Shown here one piece after another: positions 1 through 11,646 of a stretch of DNA of 64,000 nt. Position numbers and translations under genes: made by a program. Source of the stretch: Neopestalotiopsis rosae (lineage: Eukaryota > Ascomycota > Sordariomycetes > Amphisphaeriales > Sporocadaceae); NCBI GenBank assembly GCA_023078685.1, contig JALGAS010000001.1, forward strand, positions 868,001 to 932,000, given 5' to 3'. The notes below the pieces were generated by a model. The model did not search any database and was not told the origin of the DNA. It saw only the letters and a program-made list of their open reading frames with translations. Position 1 is the stretch's first letter; each line of letters begins with the position of its first letter.

Positions 1-878
1 AGGTCTGGACTTGAAAGGCAGGGTAAAGAGGCAGGGCAGGCCAGTCGGGATGGTAGGTCATTCGCGGGCCGGAGCTGTCCCCGTACACGGGCCAGTAGAA
101 TTTAGTCAAAAATAGAATAGGGACCCCATTCTTTGCCCATTGCAGACAATGCTCTAGTTGACGTGATTGGTGGTAGGCAACCAAAAGTGACCTGGCAGAG
201 CCCTGGAAACTGCAAGGTATATTCGCTAACTACCACCACTACTGGCACTACTGCGATAGCACACTGCAAGGTAGCAACGGAGCCTACATTTCCACATTAG
301 TCATTCTGCACGTTGACTGTTGGTTGTGATTTTTCGGAGACCATTATACTAATTCAAACGACTCTGCCCGATCACCGAAAAATCCGAAGAGCTGAATGGC
401 TGGATTTTGAGACTCAAACGTCAATAAGTCACAATCTATTGGAGCTTGTTCTTTTAACAGGTTTCCAGAAGTTAGCATCTTTTGGAAACTCGCTTGGGCT
501 TGGCCACGAAGTAAGTACTATACATTAGTGACCTCCAGAGTAGTATGAGCCCTGGAGCCGCCCCCAACCAACGATAAGTCATCACGTGAGGACGCGCGCC
601 AACCCAACTGAACTGCTGAACCCGCACTGCACCCGCCCCCACCTGTCGCGAATAGACGGACGGACGGACTGTCCATTGTTGGTTGTCCCGTCGAATCATT
701 GACGTCAACCTCATTAGCCATAGCTCCTTCCATGTCCCTTGTTCTCACAGAGGTTCAGGCAGCAAAGCCAAACATGAGCCAAAGCGCGCCAGTCGCTTCC
801 ATTGGTGATTGAACGACGGACCACTTTGACAACCAAACCAAATACCCAATGCATATCGACTACAAGTGAAAATAAGCC
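1..878. other. Intergenic, upstream of HRQ1
   Basis: No convincing coding sequence is visible. Open frames are short and lack family features. The last 150 bases before the ATG at 879 presumably hold the HRQ1 promoter and leader; I see no clear TATA box there. Confidence 0.6.
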
Positions 879-3800
879 ATGTCTACATTGAGGGCTGCCA
901 CGGTCTCAAACAGGATCATCCGACGCAAGCGCAAACGAACCACAGATGCTGCGTCTTCTGAAGACCCTGAACAATCTGACGAGGCGGCGATTGCCGTGCT
1001 TCCGCCCTCCGCGGAGCCCCATGGAACAACCGCCGCCAATACTCCTGCTGCTTCTAATGTTACCCCCAACAAGGGTTCTACCAAAAAGGGTCGTCCCAGT
1101 CCTGCTCAAGCCGAGGTCGATGATGAGTGTGCTATCGAGTGGCCGCCCTATCTCAAGGAACTGGACAAGATTCACCGCGCATTAAACCTGGTCTTTACAT
1201 TCTGCTCTACCCGCAAGCACCTCGCTACAACCTTTGAGACGATCCGCACAACAGTGGAGTCGCATATCAAGAAGCACCTTCTGGTCCAAGATGTAGCCGC
1301 CATTGTCGCTTTACGGCCGGAAGGCATCAATTTTGCATATGTTGATGAGCTCATGCTGCAGACTGATATCAAAGGAGCAGAGAGGGATGCAACTTTCAAA
1401 TCCGGCAAGTCCAGAGACATTACATCTCAGGGTCCTGCCCCTGATGCCTCCGTTGGCGGCTTGACCGGCATGGATGATTTCACCATGCGGCACCCAGACG
1501 AGGATCCTGTCAGTGGGAAAGAAGTTCTGTATTTCGAGTTTATTGATGGTGATCTCAAACGTCAAGTGCAACACAAAAAGACTGGTGAACCCACCAAGCC
1601 AAATAGGCGGCTCCGGGATGAAGATTTAAAGATGCCCGTCTTTAGCCAAAAGCAGATGACGGCGTTGATCGACAAGCGTAACAACAAGTTTGGCTCCGCT
1701 GTCAATTCCTTCTTAAAAAAGTGTACTGCAGACAAGCTTGACCCAGAGTTGGTCCTCCGCCAAGAAGCTGAATCCTACATTCCTAGCCCTACCCAGTCGA
1801 AAGAGGTCACACCCAAGCCCGAGGTCAGCACTGTGCCCAAATCCATCCCAAAGGAGAGAAAACCCATCCCGGAAATTGTCGAAGAGCTCAAATCAAGTCC
1901 CTGGTATACAGGGCAAATTGTACCTGATGGCCACCGGGTTTTCGAGGCACAGGATCCAGTCTACGGAGACCTTGATTTTCTCCTCAGTCAAGACATGGTG
2001 AATGCGCTGTACAATGCCAAAAACATAACTCAATTTTATGCTCATCAAACAGAGGCCATTAACCAGCTCCGTGTGGGTAGCCACGTTGTAGTATCAACCT
2101 CTACCAGTTCTGGAAAGTCTCTCATCTACCAATTGCCGGTTCTGCATGCCTTGGAGCAGGATCGTCTCACGAGAGCAATGTACATATTTCCCACCAAGGC
2201 TTTGGCACAAGATCAAAAGAGAAGTCTCAAGGATATGCTGTCATACTTGCCTGGCTTGGAGGACATTCTTGTCGAGACATTTGATGGTGATACACCAATG
2301 CAAAGCAGGAACATGATTCGAGAGGATGCTCGAATCATTTTTACAAATCCTGACATGCTTCACATCACAATACTGCCCCAAGAAGATAAATGGCGCACAT
2401 TTCTTCAAAATTTGAAGTACGTCGTTGTTGACGAGCTTCATTATTATAATGGATTGATGGGTTCTCACGTTGCTTTCATCATGAGGAGGTTGAGACGTAT
2501 CTGCTCAGCGGTTGGTAACAGACATGTTCGCTTCATATCTTGCTCGGCGACAGTCGCAAATCCTGAAACGCATTTCAAAACCATTTTTGGCATAGACAAA
2601 GTCCACCTCGTCGACTTTGATGGATCGCCCTCTGGACGCAAGGAGTTCCTCTGCTGGAATACCCCATACAAGGATCCTGGTGATCCTTCTAGCGGTCGTG
2701 GTGATGCTTTGGCTGAATGCGCAAGACTATTTTGTCAGCTCATCCTTAGAGGCGTTCGTGTCATAGCTTTTTGCAGAGTCAGAAAACAATGCGAGGCATT
2801 AGTTTCTGCCGCAAAGTCTGAACTAGAGTCCTTGGGGCGTCCCGAGTGCATGGCTAGAGTACAAGGCTATCGTGGAGGATACACTGCTCAAGATCGTCGG
2901 CAGATTGAAAGCGAAATGTTTGAGGGGAAGCTTATGGGCATCATCGCCACCACCGCGCTCGAATTGGGCGTCGACATCGGTACGCTTGATTGTGTCATCA
3001 CACTGGGGTTCCCTTATACGATTGCCAACTTGCGACAACAAAGTGGACGAGCTGGGCGGCGAAACAAGGACTCGCTATCAATCCTTGTTGGTGATTGCTT
3101 TCCAACCGATCAGCATTACATGCAAAATCCGAATGAGTTATTCACAAAGCCAAACTGTGAGCTGCAGGTGGATCTCGAGAACATGCTCGTCCTCGAAGGA
3201 CACATACAATGTGCCGCTTATGAGATGCCTATCAGGCCTGCGGAAGACGCCAAGTATTTCTCAAAAGACTTGGCCAAGATTGCTGAGGAACGATTGCTCA
3301 TAGACGAGCACGGCTTCTACCATTGCCATGACCGGTTCCGTCCCGTTCCGTCGAGATTTGTTGCTATCAGAGACACTGAAGAAGATCACTTTGCAATTGT
3401 CGATATTTCGAATGGCAGAAATGTCGTGCTTGAAGAGCTTGAGGCATCAAGGGCTTTTTTCACAATCTACGATGGAGCAATCTTTCTACACCAAGGTAAC
3501 TCGTATCTCGTCCGAGACTTTCAGCCTTCCAAGATGATTGCCAAGGTCGAAAAAGTCAAGGTGGAATGGACTACGCAACAGCGTGATTTTACCGACATTG
3601 ACCCTGTGGAGACTGAAGCGATACGCAAAATACCCGGGTCACTGTCTCGGGCATTTCATGGGGCTATACGTATCCAGCAAAATGTGTATGGGTACTTTAA
3701 AGTCGATAAGAAACGTCGAATCCTGGATGCTGTGCACGTGGACAATCCCCCCATCATTCGCCATAGCAAAGGCATGTGGCTGGATGTCCCAAAGAAGGCT

Positions 3801-4367
3801 CTCGATATCTTGGTCGACCGATGCCTGAACGTGGCGGGCGCTATACATGCTGCGGAACATGCAGTGATGAGCCTAATGCCAAACTTTGTGATTAGTATGC
3901 CTGGAGATGTGCGAACAGAATGCAAGGTTGGCATGAAAGAGTTTGCGCAGAAGGAAACACAGCGAAAGCGACCGGCTCGACTTACTTTTTACGATGCAAA
4001 AGGCGGAGCTGGAGGGTCTGGCATTAGCACAAAGGCTTTTGAGTTTATCGATCTGCTCTTGGCACAGGCCATCAAGCGAGTCGAGTACTGCCACTGCGAG
4101 CAAGGCTGTGTAGAATGCGTTTGCTCAGATCTATGCAAACATGCCAATGAGGTTATGAGCAAAGCCGGAAGCTCTGTCATACTCAAGGCGCTGCTGAACA
4201 TGGAGATCGACGTCGATGCGCTACCCATGGGTCCTGAGGAAGGAAGTCCCTCGGGCATAGAGACTGTCGTGCTCGCAAAGCCTGTGCCTTCTCGAGGTCG
4301 CATCTTTGTTGATGATGTCGAGGTCAAGATTGAGGCGGACGATGCCACAAACGCTACAGCAACTTGA
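879..4367 (+). CDS. hrq1: ATP-dependent DNA helicase Hrq1 (RecQ4-like, DUF1998)
   Basis: Intronless gene for a 1162-aa superfamily 2 helicase. Hrq1 is the fungal RecQ4-type 3'-5' helicase acting in nuclear DNA repair and crosslink processing. Seen here: Walker A (TSSGKS, about residue 410), a DELH box (about 517), motif III SAT (about 554), and motif VI QQSGRAGRR (about 720), preceded by TTALELGVDIG. The C-terminal half carries a DUF1998-type region ending in a Cys cluster (residues about 1069-1085, CHCEQGCVECVCSDLC), the probable zinc-binding site of this family. The N-terminus (1-80) is basic and low-complexity, as expected for a nuclear protein. The start at 879 is the first ATG of the long frame. 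It is convergent with the kinesin gene 2 kb downstream. The family assignment is secure; function is inferred from the family. Confidence 0.93.
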   Translation: MSTLRAATVSNRIIRRKRKRTTDAASSEDPEQSDEAAIAVLPPSAEPHGTTAANTPAASNVTPNKGSTKKGRPSPAQAEVDDECAIEWPPYLKELDKIHRALNLVFTFCSTRKHLATTFETIRTTVESHIKKHLLVQDVAAIVALRPEGINFAYVDELMLQTDIKGAERDATFKSGKSRDITSQGPAPDASVGGLTGMDDFTMRHPDEDPVSGKEVLYFEFIDGDLKRQVQHKKTGEPTKPNRRLRDEDLKMPVFSQKQMTALIDKRNNKFGSAVNSFLKKCTADKLDPELVLRQEAESYIPSPTQSKEVTPKPEVSTVPKSIPKERKPIPEIVEELKSSPWYTGQIVPDGHRVFEAQDPVYGDLDFLLSQDMVNALYNAKNITQFYAHQTEAINQLRVGSHVVVSTSTSSGKSLIYQLPVLHALEQDRLTRAMYIFPTKALAQDQKRSLKDMLSYLPGLEDILVETFDGDTPMQSRNMIREDARIIFTNPDMLHITILPQEDKWRTFLQNLKYVVVDELHYYNGLMGSHVAFIMRRLRRICSAVGNRHVRFISCSATVANPETHFKTIFGIDKVHLVDFDGSPSGRKEFLCWNTPYKDPGDPSSGRGDALAECARLFCQLILRGVRVIAFCRVRKQCEALVSAAKSELESLGRPECMARVQGYRGGYTAQDRRQIESEMFEGKLMGIIATTALELGVDIGTLDCVITLGFPYTIANLRQQSGRAGRRNKDSLSILVGDCFPTDQHYMQNPNELFTKPNCELQVDLENMLVLEGHIQCAAYEMPIRPAEDAKYFSKDLAKIAEERLLIDEHGFYHCHDRFRPVPSRFVAIRDTEEDHFAIVDISNGRNVVLEELEASRAFFTIYDGAIFLHQGNSYLVRDFQPSKMIAKVEKVKVEWTTQQRDFTDIDPVETEAIRKIPGSLSRAFHGAIRIQQNVYGYFKVDKKRRILDAVHVDNPPIIRHSKGMWLDVPKKALDILVDRCLNVAGAIHAAEHAVMSLMPNFVISMPGDVRTECKVGMKEFAQKETQRKRPARLTFYDAKGGAGGSGISTKAFEFIDLLLAQAIKRVEYCHCEQGCVECVCSDLCKHANEVMSKAGSSVILKALLNMEIDVDALPMGPEEGSPSGIETVVLAKPVPSRGRIFVDDVEVKIEADDATNATAT

Positions 4368-6329
4368 TCTACATGACAAGTGTTTCGACGGCAATTGACC
4401 AATTCTGGGCACAGCGAGGGAGCGCTGTGCCTCGTAGCATACCTCAGAGGATGGGACTTTGAGACCAATGGAATTATCTCCCCTTGCATGAGGCTGGAGA
4501 TTCATTTCCACGCATACGGCATATCACATTGCATATTTCATAATGAATTGTAGCATCTACATGTATTGTATATATTAATGGATAGGCATCGGACCATCTT
4601 CCGCAAAAGAGCATATCATAGAGTGCTACTCTGGTTCGACAGGGAATATTAAGGTTTTCATTCCATATTTGACTTCGTCGGCGGTACTGTGACGGGCCGC
4701 TGGTGTCCTGTCAATCATAACACTGGCCAGCTTTGGTGCATGGAACTTTTCTCAATCCTTCACGGCAGTTCGGATGCCATGTTTCGACATGGTGAAGATG
4801 TACCTAATCTAATGTATTCCTTCCCGACCACGTCCCACAATAACAATGCGGACTTGCTCAATGTGGCGGCGCCGGCCTCGGGTCACAATTGATCTGCATC
4901 TGCATGCATTCTGGATCCACTGTCACTTAGTACATTGCATACTACAGTACTACAAAAGGCATATGCACCTCGCACCAACAACCCAATGTGAGTCTACTAT
5001 ATTTATCTTCCTTCGGCCGGAATTTTAGTTCTCGTTTTGGCAACGGGATCAGGGGTCTGGCTGAGTGCGACACAGTGTTACAACAGTCCTACTGGCCGTC
5101 CGCTATAATAAGAATACATGTTCCCTGCCAACCATGTTTGGCTAGCACCGTACAATGCTGGATGGGTGTAACAACACCTGGATACAAATGTCGATAGTAT
5201 TCTACACAACACGCGACGCATTCAAGGCTCCTTCGGAAATCCAACAAGTGTTTAGCCATTTTTATTCCCAACAAAACACGATTCCGTGGATGCCAAGGGT
5301 TGAAAGGATTCATCTCGATTCGCTGGAAAATGTTCCTTGCCACGTGCTCGGTCGCCAGGATATATCTCAATAAGTCCCAGTAAAAATGCGCTTTGTCCAC
5401 CGGGATTCTTTGTACCTATATTAGGCGACAAAGCACACGGACGACTATAGTATAGGCTTTCTGGCACACCCGCTCCCATCACAAGACGGCACACTGCCGA
5501 AATCAGGCTTTCTTTGTGAATGTTCACTAATCCACGGTCGCTTTGGTATGCAAAGAATGTGTTGGTAGTTGATCATGTAACAGCAGACCAAAGAACACTG
5601 TGAATCAACTTGTTGCGAGTGTGAATATTGGTTAGCCCCCCAGGCTTCTCACTTTTCCATCTCATCAAACACCGACGAGCCTACGAAAGCTGCTGTTCTA
5701 ATCTTGACGTGATGGAGCGGCCAGGCCTAATAAGAAGCTACATGATAATGATACTATTTTAAGGGCTTCACGTCCCGTGCAACGTACCGACCTAATTTCG
5801 CGTGGTTTTCTTACGGCCAGGATCCTTGGACAAGACCTCACCGAGGCTAAAGCACGGGAGCGGTCCGCTTAACCCCATACCAAACAAGGACGCGCACATG
5901 CCGCTATGATATGAGTTGTATTGACTCTATCCTCGCTTAGCTGCAGGGTGGTACTTACGGCTGCTGGATATCCGGTGGTCGACTCATACAGGTACTACTG
6001 TGTGTCTGTGAGATATTCCAGCAGGGCGTGAAAAGTATTTTGGGCAGAAATTGGTAATGATACACTCAACTTTGGACGATCTAACGTAAATATCCTCGTA
6101 TCATTCACTAGGTAGCTAAGCAATTCACGATCAGGATTACTTTCGTACATATGGAAATAGGGATGCAAAGAAGTGATACAAGCATAAAGATGGATATTCA
6201 CAAACACAAGGACGATTATGGGGAAATTGCAGACAAGCTCAGATTCAATACGATTGATTTCTAATTTTAGATACATGCTCTACCGGAGAGACTTGGAGTA
6301 GCTTATCCGCTACAGAACACTCATTACGC
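4368..6329. other. Intergenic between convergent genes
   Basis: Nearly 2 kb between the 3' ends of HRQ1 and the kinesin gene. Small open frames exist on both strands but none has recognisable domains, splice-linked partners or a plausible start context. Nothing else is supported. Confidence 0.6.
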
Positions 6330-8186
6330 TTAGACTCTGGATGACCTGAAACGTGAGGGAACACTCTCACCCCCCGAAGGCCGCGCCGGTCTCCCCCTCG
6401 GCCGACCGTGAGGACCAGAGGAAGATGCCGAGCCCGAAGTGACGGGAGTGCTCGGTGTGCGTGGAGACGACAAGCCCGGGGTATCGGGCCTCCGTGCTCC
6501 GGACGACGACGTGGTCGCAGTAGCAATCGCCACCACCTCCAAAGCCTTGGGTCGCCGCGGGGCGGCGCCGTTGGCCCTGCCGAGGTCGCGCGACTTGTGC
6601 ACCTTTTGCGCCACCTCGAGCGTCGGGCGGGTGAGACGCAGGTAATCGCTCCTGAGCGGGCTGAGCAGGTTGAGCATGACGACGCGGCCGGACTGCTCGA
6701 AGCAGGTGCGGAGGACCTTGCCGAGGGAGTGGCTCGGCGTGGGGCGGTTGCCGCCGCCGAGCTGCTGCAGCGTCGTGATGAGGTCCGTCAGCGACGAGTT
6801 GATGTCGACGCCCTCCTTGCGCTGTAGAGGGGTGGCCGTGTCGGCAATCTTCTCCGACCCCGCGAGGTCGCAAATGTGGACGCAGCCGTCCGCCGGCTTG
6901 GCGCTCCCGTCGACCGACTCGCGGTGGATCCTGAGGCTGAAGATCATGTGCGACCGTGACGACTTGTCGTGAACGACGGTGCTGGCCACGCGACGCTTGG
7001 CGAGTATACGTTGCAGAAGGGGCTCCGTCTCGCAGTAGTCTTGGATTTCGATTGAAGGCTGATTAAAGTCGCGACCGAGCCCGACCTTAGCAGGAGGATC
7101 CGATATCATGTCTCTGGCTTCATCCATGTAGATCTCTGTAGCCGATAGTCTAAAGGTAAATGCCCAGCGGTGCCGGTTCTCGTAGGCGTGATCGAACACC
7201 ATGGCAAGCGTCCGGGGTAGGATACCATCGTTGACAGCGTCGGGCTCCCCTGTTTCGTTCATGGCCGAAAGCGTGTGCGTCTTGCCCGTCCCCGAGGGTC
7301 CGTAGGCAAAGATGGCACACTGCGAGCCGCTCAGTCCCGAGCTGATGAGGAACTCGAGCTCCTCAAAAACGTCGCCGTTGGTGGCTTCGGGCCCAAAGAT
7401 GCGCTCCAGCGGCTGTTCGCGGAGGATGGTGCGGGTGCCCGTGGCGCTGGGCTGCTCTTCCGAGATGCGAAACTGTCCCCAATTTGCAGAGAACTCGCCG
7501 GGGACCCGTTCGCCAAAGTCCTGCTCGTCGCTGGGGTCCTCGCCCTTCATCATGGGTCGGATTCTGGCAATGACGCGAATCTTACCCTGGTAGTCCTGCA
7601 GCTTCTCGAACTGCCGGCGGTTGGCCGCCCGCTCCTTTTCGAGGTGGTCGCGCACCTTGAGGAACTCTGCCTTGAGCTTTTCGTATTCTTCCCGGTTCTG
7701 ACTGATCTCCTCGTCTCTTGCTCCGACCGTCTCCTGTAGAGCTTCCAGCTCCTGCTTTTGCTCTTTGTATCGCCCCCGAATAGTTTGCACAATTCCCTCT
7801 GCGTCTCGTTCCGCCTTTCTCTCTATGGTGTCTTGCAACTTCTGGTCGAGATCGAATCCTCCATTGCTCCGTCCTTGCTGGTGTCCATTATCATGATTGT
7901 GTGCAGCATTCAGCTTCTCGATGACCTCTTGGTGTTGCTTTTGAATCGCATCATGAATGGCATCTAGCTTGTCGTGTAAAGACTCGAGGTCGCCCAAGTC
8001 TTCCTCGGCAGGAGGGCTACTTGGAGGCGTAGTGGTCTGCGGAGGTTCAAGGTCGTCATCAAATTCGTCACGGACCGGGGACCCAATCGTGTTCTCGGGG
8101 CCCATCAGAGAAGTCAGGTCGCCGGGAACTGGATCGAAGTCGAAGAAACTTCCGCTCGGCGTGTGATCACCCGAGTAAGACATCAT
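6330..8186 (-). CDS. Divergent kinesin with C-terminal motor (kinesin-14-like)
   Basis: Intronless 618-aa protein. Residues 1-60 are acidic and Pro-rich, 60-200 are Gln/Glu/Lys-rich with coiled-coil character, and the motor spans about 201-530. It starts with GKIRVIARIRP, the junction typical of minus-end kinesin-14 motors whose motor is C-terminal. The P-loop is GPSGTGKTHT (296-305; classic form GQTGSGKTYT). Switch I has SSRSH (409-413) but His where the conserved Asn of NxxSSRSH sits (406). Switch II DLAGSE (440-445) is intact. The usual NSKLT segment reads PSHSLGKV. The tail (about 530-618) is Ser/Pro/Arg-rich. The expected role is microtubule binding in spindle or nuclear positioning, but the changed motifs leave motility uncertain. 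Two adjacent ATGs (8186, 8183) can start it; the first is used. A divergent Kar3-like family member is the best alternative name. Confidence 0.85.
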   Translation of the reverse strand: MMSYSGDHTPSGSFFDFDPVPGDLTSLMGPENTIGSPVRDEFDDDLEPPQTTTPPSSPPAEEDLGDLESLHDKLDAIHDAIQKQHQEVIEKLNAAHNHDNGHQQGRSNGGFDLDQKLQDTIERKAERDAEGIVQTIRGRYKEQKQELEALQETVGARDEEISQNREEYEKLKAEFLKVRDHLEKERAANRRQFEKLQDYQGKIRVIARIRPMMKGEDPSDEQDFGERVPGEFSANWGQFRISEEQPSATGTRTILREQPLERIFGPEATNGDVFEELEFLISSGLSGSQCAIFAYGPSGTGKTHTLSAMNETGEPDAVNDGILPRTLAMVFDHAYENRHRWAFTFRLSATEIYMDEARDMISDPPAKVGLGRDFNQPSIEIQDYCETEPLLQRILAKRRVASTVVHDKSSRSHMIFSLRIHRESVDGSAKPADGCVHICDLAGSEKIADTATPLQRKEGVDINSSLTDLITTLQQLGGGNRPTPSHSLGKVLRTCFEQSGRVVMLNLLSPLRSDYLRLTRPTLEVAQKVHKSRDLGRANGAAPRRPKALEVVAIATATTSSSGARRPDTPGLSSPRTPSTPVTSGSASSSGPHGRPRGRPARPSGGESVPSRFRSSRV

Positions 8187-9904
8187 GAAGGTGGTATCAG
8201 CAGATAAATGACTATGCGTTTACTACTGAAAGACCACAGTCCCGTTTTGGTTTGAGTTATAGCTTCAAATTATGCTGATAATGACTGAGGGCTCTGCTAG
8301 TCGCTTTTCCTGAGGTTTTAAAAGTGAATATGGGATTGATGCCTTGGAATTCTGCTGAGTTGGAATGACCAAGTGAGGAGATATAAGAGCTCTCTTATAG
8401 ATTAGGAACAGTCTTACAAGGAAGTGCATGATCAATGAGCATTGTTCCCTTCACACAAATTAATTGTACTCACACCTCTTTGCTCGGACAAATAGACTGA
8501 CAAGGCGAGAACAATGCCATACACATATGATTCAAAGAACAATTCGACGGTACAATGGTTCTGTTCAGCTTGTGCAGATTCAAGCAAAGGCCCACGCGAG
8601 ATTATCAGAAGAGGAGTAACATGCAGTTCGAATGCTTCGATGCTGTATTAGGAGGTAGATTGACCGACGATGCCATCTTGAACTACTATATCATTCTCAG
8701 GGGGGCATTTATCTAGATGATTTTGATGTTACCTCCCTTCAGGGCTGATCAATCAGCATATAATTATCGACGCGGCAAGTTGAAGCCATTCACTGTTTTG
8801 TGGGGCGACCTGCTCTTGGGTATCGCCGGCTGATACTTCGTGCAAGTCATCAACCGTGCAGATCAATACAAAGAGCGTCAAGCTTGTACCTAAGATTTCA
8901 AAGGTTTTAGAAATCTCGCTAGTAGCCAATGCTTGCTCTGAATGCATGTAATTAGAGATCAATATTGTCAAGGGCCATATCAATTTCGAACGTTGAGATC
9001 AGCATATTGTCGTTGATTTCTATCTTTCTTCGTTCGCATCTTGGTATTGTCCGGCGCTGCAGTCAATGTATATGGATAACCAAACGATACCTAGGTATCT
9101 TACAGGTGCAAGTGCATGGAACTTGGCTTTGGAATATTGCATGGCCCGGAACCCCAAGGAACAGTTTGAGAAGCTTCCATGATTCAATAGACGAGGCGGT
9201 CCGGGTCAATAAATAGTCGCGAAATCGGCTCCACGGTATCTGAGCTATAGTCGTGTCACTTGATAGCGTTGACGGAAAGAGTCACATTTTGTTGCCCGTG
9301 CTCGGCCTTCCATGATGCCATCTATCCTTGCGCAATATGATCATCGTTCTTCGGATGTACCTACCTATTTGGGATTACTATAAAAGCAATTCCAGGGTCC
9401 GACTCCCGTATATTCATACGACCCTTGTCGTTGGATTCGTCGTCGTGTGCTCAGTGTGGCCAATGGTGTTTCCAGCGTTGTCAGATAAGCTCGGATGGGG
9501 TAAGTGTGTGTCACCTGCAAAAGATGCATTTCCTAGCGCAGTGGCCCCCCGGACCGGCGCATGCCTACAGTACACGCACGAATGCCCTTGCGGAGATTAA
9601 CCAGCCGCCGTCGGTTCTCCGTCTTTCCTCGGACACGCCCAGAGACCCAAGGGACTATGTGAAAAGGCCGTCCGAAAGGGCGTTATTGACATATTACTGG
9701 CGAGCGAGTCATGTCCTTCTATTGGAGCCCACCTCTGACTCTTATCAATGGGCAGTATATCGTCAACTTCCTCGAGTCCCAGCCTCAGGAAAGTCTGATA
9801 TAATAAAAGGTTTCGCTTTGGTCAGAATATAGATTTTCATCCAATTTGGAAACCATTTCGCTCTTATCTTGATATTCGCCCCGATTACTCCAAACAAATC
9901 AAAA
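8187..9904. other. Divergent intergenic region
   Basis: 1.7 kb between divergently transcribed kinesin and PaiB-like genes. Open frames around 9425-9832 and 9328-9600 overlap the presumed promoter of the PaiB-like gene and have no recognisable domain. AT-rich; nothing else supported. Confidence 0.55.
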
Positions 9905-10769
9905 ATGGTCCAAATTACCAAGGCCCACGCCGAGACGTGCGTCTCCGCCCTGCGACAATTGATACGCGACCACCCACTCGGTGTACTCACGACGGCAATT
10001 CCATCGTCGACACATGCATTCATTCAATCATCACACATTCCTTGGATCCTCGACGTCAAGGATGAGTCCTCGGAGACGGAGCTAGGCGTACTGCGCGGGC
10101 ACTTGGCGCGGGGAAATCCTCAGAGCAAGACCATGATCGAGTCGCTCTCGGCGTCTGATCGCAAGGAAACAGAGGCCAATAAGCTGGAGCAGGAAGTGTT
10201 GGTTCTTTTCACTAGTCAAGTTCATTCCTATATTACCCCAAAGGTACGAAACCTCTGTTTCCTTCCTTTACCGGGAAGGTGTTTTGAATGAAGGAAATCG
10301 TGCTGACCGGGACGTGCAGTTCTACACTGAGACGAAGCCGTCCACTGGCAAGGTCGTCCCGACTTGGGACTACACAGCCGTCCAAGCGTATGGAAAGGCC
10401 ACCATTTACCACGACAAGTCCGAGGAGGCGTCGAGCTTCTTGGCCAAGCAGATTGACGACATTTCGCTCTTCATGGAGAGGAACGTCGCCGGTCACACTT
10501 CCGAGGGTGGCAGGCCAAAGCCGTGGCGGGTATCCGACGCACCTGACAACTACATTGAGATACTCAAAAAGGCCATCATTGGTATCGAGATCAAGATCGA
10601 GAGGTTAGAGGGCGTGGTCAAGATGAGCCAGGACAAGCAGGAGGGTGACCGTCTGGGTGTGATCCAGGGCTTCAAGGACATGGGTACCAAGCTGGGCGAC
10701 GACATGGCGGAACAGGTAACAAAACGCCATGAAATAAAGAAGGCCAGCAAAGCCAATGCGACAGCTTAG
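9905..10769 (+). CDS. PaiB-like FMN-binding split-barrel protein
   Basis: Two exons: 9905-10243 and 10320-10769, intron 76 nt (donor GTACGA, acceptor CAG), giving 262 aa. The sequence matches the PaiB/'negative transcriptional regulator' family: the N-terminal segment with HPLGVLTTA, the SSHIPWILD strand, the RGHLARGNPQ loop, and the second exon's VPTWDYTAVQAYGKA, a hallmark of this FMN-binding split barrel. The C-terminal part (KKAIIGIEIKIERLEG) is also typical. Fungal members are probably flavin-binding oxidoreductases; a transcriptional role is known only from Bacillus PaiB, so I do not claim it. The gene converges with the GFA-like gene, 217 bp apart. Length is close to the bacterial family (about 210-240 aa). 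The splice junction is phase 0 and leaves a continuous conserved domain. Confidence 0.85.
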
Positions 10770-10986
10770 ATACGATACGCTCTCAAATATAAGACCATTT
10801 CCGATCATGCTCTCAAGTTCTGACCAAGGAGCATTTGTCAACATTCCATTTAGTAACTCGCTCTCCACATTTCTCATGGCTCATTGTCAAGTAATAAGCT
10901 AGATCAGAGGAAACGTTGGTAAGCCAGTGACCACTATCACGAAGGACAACCTTGCCACCTGTAGCGATCATGTTGCGTAGGTTCAC

Positions 10987-11646
10987 TCACCTGCTACTAT
11001 CAATCCCGTCCCATTTAGGCTTTCCATCTGGTATGTCCACTACACGGGCTGAGTAGAAAATATGACACCTAGATTTACAACGTACTTAGCAGAAGCGGGC
11101 GACCAAAGGATGCCTCAAGAGATACATACTTTGGATAAAACAGGTCCCTCGCCGCCTTGTCTTCGAACTTGATGAGAGTTGGAAAGAGTAACACCATCCG
11201 CCTGCCCTCGTCCATGATGGGCGACCGGCAATGTGCGCAGCTCACTTTGCAGGGCAGGTCATGACCGAGTGTACATTCTCCCGAATGGTAAAAGACTAGA
11301 TTCTCGGTGCCGTTCTCAAAAACCATGTCGTCCTTGTTAAAGATGGCAGCCCATTGAAATGGTGCGCCTGTCATGAGAAGTTAGGGCTGGGTCTGAAACG
11401 AGCTTGGGAATAGCCTTCCACCAAGTGATTCATTCGAGATTTCTACTTACCATGGAGAACTTGACATCCTCGACAGTGACAGAACTTGGAGCTGAGGGGC
11501 TTGTCGCTCTTGAGCCAGTACTTCACCCTGCCGCATTGACACTTGCCCTCGAGTTTCTTTTCGAAAGCCGCCTCGCCTTCCTCTGAGTAAGCATAGGGTG
11601 GTTGTTGCTCCCAGGTATGATCCGCATGTGCATCAGAGGTGGCCAT
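10987..11646 (-). CDS. GFA/CENP-V-type zinc protein
   Basis: Three exons on the minus strand: 11646-11451, 11367-11130 and 11068-10987, giving 171 aa. Introns have GTAAGT and GTATGT donors. Exon 3 restores the usual C-terminus of this family (CHIFYSARVVDIPDGKPKWD), supporting the model. Zinc-ligand cysteines are at 36/38, 56/58/61 and 109/112, the pattern of the glutathione-dependent formaldehyde-activating (Mss4-like) fold. Proteins of this subgroup are often annotated as S-(hydroxymethyl)glutathione synthase-like, but the substrate is generally unknown. A second, more canonical family member lies at 42.7-43.3 kb. The stop TGA lies inside a donor-like AGGTGAGT, so a further exon is formally possible. 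Divergent from the SDR gene. Confidence 0.85.

Noticed and set aside
5089..5400. 103-codon minus-strand frame
   Set aside because: No recognisable domain, and a plus-strand open frame overlaps most of it.
9425..9832. 135-codon frame upstream of the PaiB-like gene
   Set aside because: Overlaps the expected promoter and other open frames; no domain.
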